Positions 59,370 through 64,000 of a stretch of DNA of 64,000 nt are shown here, piece by piece (the stretch's first letter is position 1; each line of letters starts with the position of its first letter). Position numbers and translations under genes: made by a program. The notes beneath the pieces were generated by a model. That model had not been told where the DNA came from, made no database searches, and was given only the letters and a program-made list of their open reading frames with translations. The stretch is from Thermochromatium tepidum ATCC 43061. GTDB lineage: Bacteria > Pseudomonadota > Gammaproteobacteria > Chromatiales > Chromatiaceae. The stretch spans positions 2,337,001-2,401,000 of the forward strand of contig NZ_CP039268.1 in the NCBI RefSeq assembly GCF_009664085.1, read 5' to 3'.

Positions 59370-59397
59370 GCTATACCCTTTCGCGCGGGGCGTCTAG
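59370..59397 (-). promoter_or_regulatory. Candidate promoter of 6S RNA, overlapping the zapA stop
   Basis: On the minus strand, TATAGC (59375-59370) as -10 and CTAGAC (59397-59392) as -35, with a 16-bp spacer. The -10 contains the zapA TAG stop codon. It is placed 7 bases before the inferred 6S 5' end. Confidence 0.5.
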
Positions 59398-59748
59398 GCC
59401 TGATTGCCCCAGATTCTCCGATTTGCCCTGGACGGACGTCTCCTCGTTCGCACCTCCGGCCAAAGCATGGTTGATACGATCCTGCAATTGTTGCAAACGC
59501 CTGGTCAGATCACCTTCGGAACTGGAACGGGCACGCTGGAGCTGGATGAGGTCATACGCGATGTTGAGCGCCGCCATGATCGCGATCCGGTCGGTGCCGA
59601 CCACGCGCCCGGACTGGCGGATCTCGCGCATACGTCCATCAAGCAGCCGCGCCGATGCCTTCAGGTCGTCCTGCTCATGAAACTCGCAGGCGATCCGGTA
59701 TTCCTTGTCAAGGATCTTGATAGTCAGTTGCAACGGCTCTTCGATCAC
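59371..59748 (-). CDS. zapA: Cell division protein ZapA
   Basis: ZapA crosslinks FtsZ filaments in the Z ring. The 125-residue protein has the domain LQLTIKILDKEYRIACEFHEQDDLKASARLLDGRMREIR followed by a coiled coil (RIAIMAALNIAYDLIQLQRAR...LQQLQDRINHAL). Its start overlaps the zapB stop by four bases, and 6S RNA begins just after its stop. Confidence 0.94.
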   Translation of the reverse strand: MIEEPLQLTIKILDKEYRIACEFHEQDDLKASARLLDGRMREIRQSGRVVGTDRIAIMAALNIAYDLIQLQRARSSSEGDLTRRLQQLQDRINHALAGGANEETSVQGKSENLGQSGLDAPRERV

Positions 59749-59969
59749 AGATTCTCCTCCATCGCGCGCAATCGGGATAGCATGGATTCGACACGGCTCC
59801 TGGCTTGTTCGGTCTTTTCAATCAACTCGCTCCGCTCGGCAACAAGCAGCTCCTGACGCGCACGCAGCGAGGCATTTTCCTCCTTGAGCCTCTCGTTCAA
59901 GCGAATCAGGGCCATTACCTGAAGCTCAAATTGATCGAGGTCAAATTTGGACAAAGTCCGCGACTCCAT
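59745..59969 (-). CDS. Small coiled-coil protein, ZapB-like (TIGR02449 type)
   Basis: A 74-residue, almost entirely coiled-coil protein (FDLDQFELQVMALIRLNERLKEENASLRARQELLV...). It occupies the position upstream of zapA where gammaproteobacteria have a small ZapB-like cell-division protein. The ATG at 59969 is chosen because the longer frame to 60065 adds a non-coiled-coil, arginine-rich segment in the promoter region. Confidence 0.82.
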   Translation of the reverse strand: MESRTLSKFDLDQFELQVMALIRLNERLKEENASLRARQELLVAERSELIEKTEQARSRVESMLSRLRAMEENL

Positions 59970-60094
59970 TGGAATTCTGCGCACTATAGAAGGGGCTTGG
60001 CGGACGGTCAATCGGGCAGGTGTGCGTGCTATGATGGGGAGCCTTGTATCTAAAAGCCCAAGCATGCCTTCAATGACGGGAGGTCGCCACGGAC

Positions 60095-60676
60095 ATCCTC
60101 AACCCTGATATCGGGCGCTATCTCGACGCCGGACCGCTGACTCCCTCGCCCAGTGAGGCACACGGCCTGCTCTGTGGTCTGATCTGCGGGGGGGATCCGC
60201 ACGCCCTGGAATCCTGGCTCGGCCAGGTCGCGCCCAGGCCCGAGGCGGGTGCGACCCTGGCCGCCGAGGGGCGAGCGGCCCTGCGTCAATGCGGTCTGGC
60301 CATCGAGCGCGAGTTCCAGGGGCCTGAATCCCTGATTCGGCTCCCCTCCCCCGCCGAGGATGCCGCCCCGCTTGGCGAACGCGCGCTCCGACTCTACGAC
60401 TGGATCCGCGGGTTTCTCTATGCGTTTGGCCTGGTCGGGCGATCCGAAGCCGATCTTTCCGAACAGGTCCGCGAAATCCTGCGCGACCTGACCACCCTCA
60501 CCCGGATGGATCTCGATACCCTGGAAGAGACCGAGGACAACGAGCAGGCGCTCGCCGAGCTGATCGAGTTCGTGCGGGTGGCGGCCATGCTGATTCATCA
60601 CGAGTGCGCCGTTGTGCGCTTGCCGACCCGCGGCGGTCCAGCGCCCTCCACCGATCAGGAGACGGACCCCGGATGA
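60095..60676 (+). CDS. ygfB: UPF0149 family protein YgfB, no standard start codon
   Basis: Between zapB and pepP, a frame encodes ILNPDIGRYLDAGPLTPSPSEAHGLLCGLICGG, DWIRGFLYAFGL, LAELIEFVRVAAMLIHHEC and ends at TGA 60674-60676. SEAHGLLCGLICGG and EFVRVAAMLIHHE are the UPF0149/YgfB signatures, and ygfB-pepP-ubiH is the standard order. No ATG, GTG or TTG precedes the conserved part: the frame opens after TGA at 60074. GGGAGG (60078-60083) is followed by ACG at 60089 and ATC at 60095. I place the start at ATC (193 aa); ACG gives 195. E. coli YgfB has about 192 residues. The stop overlaps the pepP start (ATGA). Confidence 0.85.
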   Translation: MLNPDIGRYLDAGPLTPSPSEAHGLLCGLICGGDPHALESWLGQVAPRPEAGATLAAEGRAALRQCGLAIEREFQGPESLIRLPSPAEDAAPLGERALRLYDWIRGFLYAFGLVGRSEADLSEQVREILRDLTTLTRMDLDTLEETEDNEQALAELIEFVRVAAMLIHHECAVVRLPTRGGPAPSTDQETDPG

Positions 60677-61983
60677 CAGGTGCCGAATATAGACGTCGCC
60701 GCCGCATCCTGGCCAAGGCCATCGGCCCGGAGGCGCTCGCCATCCTGCCGGCGGCGCGCGAGGTGACGCGCAATCGCGACGTCCACTACCCCTTCCGCCA
60801 GGGCAGCGACTTCAGCTATCTGACCGGCTTCCCCGAACCAGATGCCTGGCTGGTGATCGCGCCCAGGCGCAAGGAAGGCGAATTCGTTCTCTTCTGCCGC
60901 CCACGCGATCCGGAGCGCGAGCAGTGGGACGGGGCGCGTCTCGGGGTCGAGGGCGCGGTCGAGCGGTTCGGAGCCGACCAGGCCTATCCGCTGACCGAGC
61001 TGGATACGTTGATGCCGACGCTCATCGACGGACGCCAACGGCTCTACTATCCGATCGGCACGGAGGCGGCGCTGGATGCCCAGGTCATGGGCTGGGTCAG
61101 ACAGGTGCGGGCCAAGGCGCGGACCGGTGCCGTCGCCCCCGAGACCTTCGTTACCCTCGAATCCGTGCTCCACGAGCAGCGTCTCATCAAGAGTCCGTCC
61201 GAGATCGCCGTCATGCGTCGTGCGGCCCGGATCTCGGCGTGCGCGCACAGCGATCTGATGCGTCTGTGTCGCCCTGGTCTGAACGAAGCCCGGCTGGAGG
61301 CCGAGTTCCAACACAGGTGCGCGCTGGCCGGCGCACGTCATCTGGCCTATCCGAGCATCGTCGCCGGCGGTGAACACGCCTGTGTGCTGCACTATGTCGA
61401 GAACAACGCCCCGCTGCGCGATGGCGATCTGGTGTTGATCGATGCCGGCTGTGAGCTGGATGGCTATGCCTCGGATATCACCCGCACCTTTCCGGTCAAT
61501 GGTCGGTTCACCCCGGTCCAGCGGACGATCTACGAGCTGGTACTGAGGGCGCAACGGGCCGCCATCGAACGCGCGCGTCCGGGACGCCGTTGGAACGAAC
61601 CGCACGAAGCGGCGGTCAAGGTCTTGACCAGGGGGCTGGTCGAACTGGGCATCCTCAACGGCAAGACCAAGGATCTGATCAAGGACGAGGCCTACAAGCC
61701 CTACTATATGCACCGCACCGGCCATTGGCTGGGGATGGATGTGCACGACGTCGGCGCCTACAAACGCGACGGCGATTGGCGTGAGCTACAACCCGGTATG
61801 GTACTGACCATAGAGCCTGGGCTCTATCTGGGCCAGGATGAGACCATCCCTGAACCCTATCGGGGGATCGGCGTGCGGATCGAGGACGATGTGCTCATTA
61901 CCGAGCAGGGCCACGAGATCCTCTCCGAGGCAGCGCCCAAGGAGCCCGATGCAATCGAGACACTGATGCGACACAGGGGGTGA
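60673..61983 (+). CDS. pepP: Xaa-Pro aminopeptidase
   Basis: PepP removes N-terminal residues preceding proline. The 436 residues have the N-terminal AMP_N domain (EYRRRRRILAKAIG, DFSYLTGFPEPDAW) and a pita-bread catalytic domain. Dinuclear metal ligands are in LIDAGCELDGYASDITRTFP (two Asp), HRTGHWLGMDVHD (His), TIEPGLYL and GVRIEDDVLIT (Glu). ATG at 60673 overlaps the ygfB stop; the frame open to 60604 is inside ygfB. Confidence 0.96.
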   Translation: MTGAEYRRRRRILAKAIGPEALAILPAAREVTRNRDVHYPFRQGSDFSYLTGFPEPDAWLVIAPRRKEGEFVLFCRPRDPEREQWDGARLGVEGAVERFGADQAYPLTELDTLMPTLIDGRQRLYYPIGTEAALDAQVMGWVRQVRAKARTGAVAPETFVTLESVLHEQRLIKSPSEIAVMRRAARISACAHSDLMRLCRPGLNEARLEAEFQHRCALAGARHLAYPSIVAGGEHACVLHYVENNAPLRDGDLVLIDAGCELDGYASDITRTFPVNGRFTPVQRTIYELVLRAQRAAIERARPGRRWNEPHEAAVKVLTRGLVELGILNGKTKDLIKDEAYKPYYMHRTGHWLGMDVHDVGAYKRDGDWRELQPGMVLTIEPGLYLGQDETIPEPYRGIGVRIEDDVLITEQGHEILSEAAPKEPDAIETLMRHRG

Positions 61984-63218
61984 CGATGGCAGAGTTCGAT
62001 GTGGTGATCGTGGGTGGCGGTCTGGTCGGCGGCAGTCTGGCCGCTGCCCTGCGTGCGCTGCCGCTGCGGGTGGCGCTGATCGAATCCGCCCCAGTGCGCA
62101 CTCCGAACCAACCGAGTCCGGACGAGCGCGTGATTGCGCTCTCGCTCGGCAGTCGGCGTATCTTCGGTGGGCTCGGTGTCTGGCCAGCCATCGCACCCGT
62201 GGCCGAACCCATCCTGAGCGTGCATATCTCGGACCGGGGGTATTGCGGTTTCACCCGACTCGAATGCCATGAGGTCGGCGTCGAGGCGTTCGGTTATGTG
62301 ACGCCGGCGCGCGCCCTGGATCAGGTGCTCCAGGAGGTGCTCGAACCTGCCACCAATATCCACATCCTGCGTCCGGCCCGGTTGCTCGATCATCAGGCGG
62401 GACCCATAGGGGTCGCGCTGGACATCCAGGTCGGGGACGAACGCCGGGGCATCACGACCCGGTTGCTGGTGGCCGCCGACGGCGGCGACTCCAGTGTGCG
62501 CGACCGGCTCGGGATCCGGGTCGAGGGACACGACTATGGACAGGACGCGGTCGTCACCACCGTGCTGGCGGATCGACCCTGCCCCGGCCAGGCCTTCGAG
62601 CGCTTCACCGACACGGGCCCCTTGGCCATGCTGCCGATGCCAGGCGGACGCTACTCGGTGGTCTGGACCTGCCGCCCGACCGAGACTGCCGAGTTGCTCG
62701 CGCTCACAGAGAGCGATTTCAGCGCCCGTTTGCAGGCGCGTTTCGGTTGGCGTCTCGGACGACTGAGCGCGCCCTCGCCGCGTCAGGCCTATCCGCTCAG
62801 GCTCAGGCTGGTGCGCGAGACCATCCACGAGCGTCTGGTGCTGATCGGCAATGCCGCCCACACCCTGCATCCGGTCGCGGGTCAGGGCTTCAATCTGGGT
62901 CTGCGCGATGTCGCCGCACTCGCCGAGGTCTTGGGTGAGGCGGCTCGATGCGGTCAGGATCCAGGCTCAGCCGACACGCTCGCTGACTACAAACGCTGGC
63001 GCGGACGCGATCAGGTCGCGACCGCCTGGCTGACCGATACCCTGGCACGGCTGTTCGTGGTGCCCTGGCGTCCAGTGCGCCTTGCACGCAATCTCGGTCT
63101 GCTGGGGCTGGATCTGGTGCCCGCCGCGCGCCGGCGACTGGCGCGACGCCTCATGGGGCTCGCGGGGGCGCTGCCGCGTCTGGCCCGTGGTCTACCCTTG
63201 GAGGCACATCATGTCTGA
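61980..63218 (+). CDS. ubiH: Ubiquinone biosynthesis FAD hydroxylase UbiH
   Basis: UbiH hydroxylates the ubiquinone ring at C6 (aerobic pathway). The 412-residue flavoprotein begins with the FAD dinucleotide motif FDVVIVGGGLVGGSLAAAL, has LLVAADGGDSSVR (the DG motif) and LIGNAAHTLHPVAGQGFNLGLRD (GD-type FAD motif). It starts at GTG 61980 overlapping the pepP stop; an ATG at 61986 is equally possible. UbiH rather than UbiF or UbiI is inferred from position after pepP. Confidence 0.92.
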   Translation: MTMAEFDVVIVGGGLVGGSLAAALRALPLRVALIESAPVRTPNQPSPDERVIALSLGSRRIFGGLGVWPAIAPVAEPILSVHISDRGYCGFTRLECHEVGVEAFGYVTPARALDQVLQEVLEPATNIHILRPARLLDHQAGPIGVALDIQVGDERRGITTRLLVAADGGDSSVRDRLGIRVEGHDYGQDAVVTTVLADRPCPGQAFERFTDTGPLAMLPMPGGRYSVVWTCRPTETAELLALTESDFSARLQARFGWRLGRLSAPSPRQAYPLRLRLVRETIHERLVLIGNAAHTLHPVAGQGFNLGLRDVAALAEVLGEAARCGQDPGSADTLADYKRWRGRDQVATAWLTDTLARLFVVPWRPVRLARNLGLLGLDLVPAARRRLARRLMGLAGALPRLARGLPLEAHHV

Positions 63219-64000
63219 CACCCACACCGACTTCACTGTGGTCGTGGTCGGCGGCGGCATGGTCGGTGCCGCCTTTGCCGCCGCCTGCTCGGGGCATGGG
63301 TGCTCGATCGCTGTGGTCGAATCCCAAGAGCCCGTCCGCCGTTGGCCTCACGGCGAGATCGATCTGCGGGTCTCGGCCCTGAATCGGGCCAGTCAGTCCT
63401 TTCTAGAGCGGCTCGAGGTCTGGGATGACATCCGGGGGCTCGGGGTGAGCCCCTATCGCGAGATGCATGTCTGGGACGCCCTCAGCGGCGCCCAGATCCA
63501 TTTCGATAGTCAGGCGCTCGGCGAGCCGGATCTGGGGCACATCGTCGAAAATCGCGTCATCCAGCGCGTGCTCTGGGAGCAGCTCGAAAACGCCGATGAC
63601 GTCCAGCTCTTCTGCCCCATAGGCATCGTCGACCTGGAGCTTAACCCCGAGTGTTCGCGCCTGATCCTCAGCGATGGTCGCGCGATCACGACCCGGCTGC
63701 TGGTCGGCGCCGATGGTCGCGATTCGCTGGTGCGCGCCCTGGCCGGCATCGAGACTGAGGGCTGGGACTATGGTCAGCGTGCCATCGTCGCCCATGTCCG
63801 GCCGGACGAATGGCATCGCGAGACGGCCTGGCAGCGTTTCCTGCCGACCGGTCCGCTGGCACTCTTGCCGCTGGCCGATGGGCGCTGCTCGATCGTATGG
63901 TCGGCCGACGAGGCGCGCGCAGACGAGCTCATGGCGCTCGACGATGCCGCCTTCTCGACAGCGCTGAGCGAGGCCTCCGAATTCAAGCTCGGCACCCTGA
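63211..64000 (+). CDS. UbiH/UbiI family FAD-dependent hydroxylase, 5' part
   Basis: The gene runs off the right edge after about 263 codons. It starts ATG 63211 with eight bases overlapping ubiH. It shows FTVVVVGGGMVGAAFAAACSG, RVSALNRASQSFLERLEVWD and LLVGADGRDSLVRALAG, as in the UbiI/VisC group, which normally follows ubiH and hydroxylates the ring at C5. The C-terminal FAD motif is beyond the window. Confidence 0.9.
   Translation, partial: MSDTHTDFTVVVVGGGMVGAAFAAACSGHGCSIAVVESQEPVRRWPHGEIDLRVSALNRASQSFLERLEVWDDIRGLGVSPYREMHVWDALSGAQIHFDSQALGEPDLGHIVENRVIQRVLWEQLENADDVQLFCPIGIVDLELNPECSRLILSDGRAITTRLLVGADGRDSLVRALAGIETEGWDYGQRAIVAHVRPDEWHRETAWQRFLPTGPLALLPLADGRCSIVWSADEARADELMALDDAAFSTALSEASEFKLGTL

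Overview
The window is GC-rich gammaproteobacterial chromosome. The 2[4Fe-4S] ferredoxin at 21852-22103 closely resembles, from memory, that of the purple sulfur bacterium Allochromatium vinosum. Together with cytochrome c4 and the gene orders mreBCD-mrdAB, ftsYEX, rph-rdgB-yggS, zapBA-ssrS-fau and ygfB-pepP-ubiH, this points to Chromatiaceae or close relatives. The genus is not determinable from sequence alone.

Layout. 1-9.4 kb: divergent gatCA and mreB, then mreBCD-mrdA-rodA-rlpA-dacA (rod shape and peptidoglycan), a D-amino-acid aminotransferase remnant, DUF493 and lipB. 9.5-16.9 kb: a secreted cysteine-rich protein of unknown function, a solute-binding protein next to a PAS histidine kinase, a PAP2 phosphatase, two copper-handling proteins (SCO1, PCuAC) and cytochrome c4. 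17-26.2 kb, all minus strand: a CheB-CheR-PAS fusion, a family 2 glycosyltransferase with a structured leader, ferredoxin, coaD, rsmD and an M16 peptidase pair. 26.2-37.4 kb: a type I restriction-modification island, read hsdM, AlbA/Schlafen-like ATPase, Fic, hsdS, frameshifted RhuM-Fic, REP-type (RAYT) transposase, hsdR, DUF262 remnant. 37.7-43.2 kb: ftsYEX converging on an EEP-fold hydrolase, yggU, yggT and proC. 43.3-52.5 kb: a complete type I-E CRISPR-Cas locus (12 repeats, 11 spacers) behind an IS4-family element at 52.6-54.1 kb. 54.2-64 kb: yggS, rdgB, rph, a porin, rpiA, fau, 6S RNA, zapA, zapB, ygfB, pepP, ubiH and the start of a second UbiH/UbiI-type hydroxylase.

The two defence loci sit at conserved housekeeping junctions: the RM island between the M16/rsmD cluster and ftsY, and the CRISPR-Cas-IS block between yggS and proC, which are usually adjacent. 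Within the RM island the hsd genes and accessory genes are knitted together by overlapping stop and start codons, so the Fic, AlbA and RAYT modules look like operon members rather than debris.

Most noteworthy observations: mreC and ygfB have no ATG, GTG or TTG where their conserved N-termini begin (an ATC codon lies 10-11 bases after a Shine-Dalgarno in both); a closed multi-hairpin RNA in the glycosyltransferase leader; a RAYT gene containing a perfect 28-bp palindrome and coupled to hsdR; a pyrimidine following every CRISPR repeat; an AT-rich block inside cse1; and an orphan perfect terminator hairpin upstream of the porin promoter. I could not run any database search, so family assignments rest on motif recognition and gene order.
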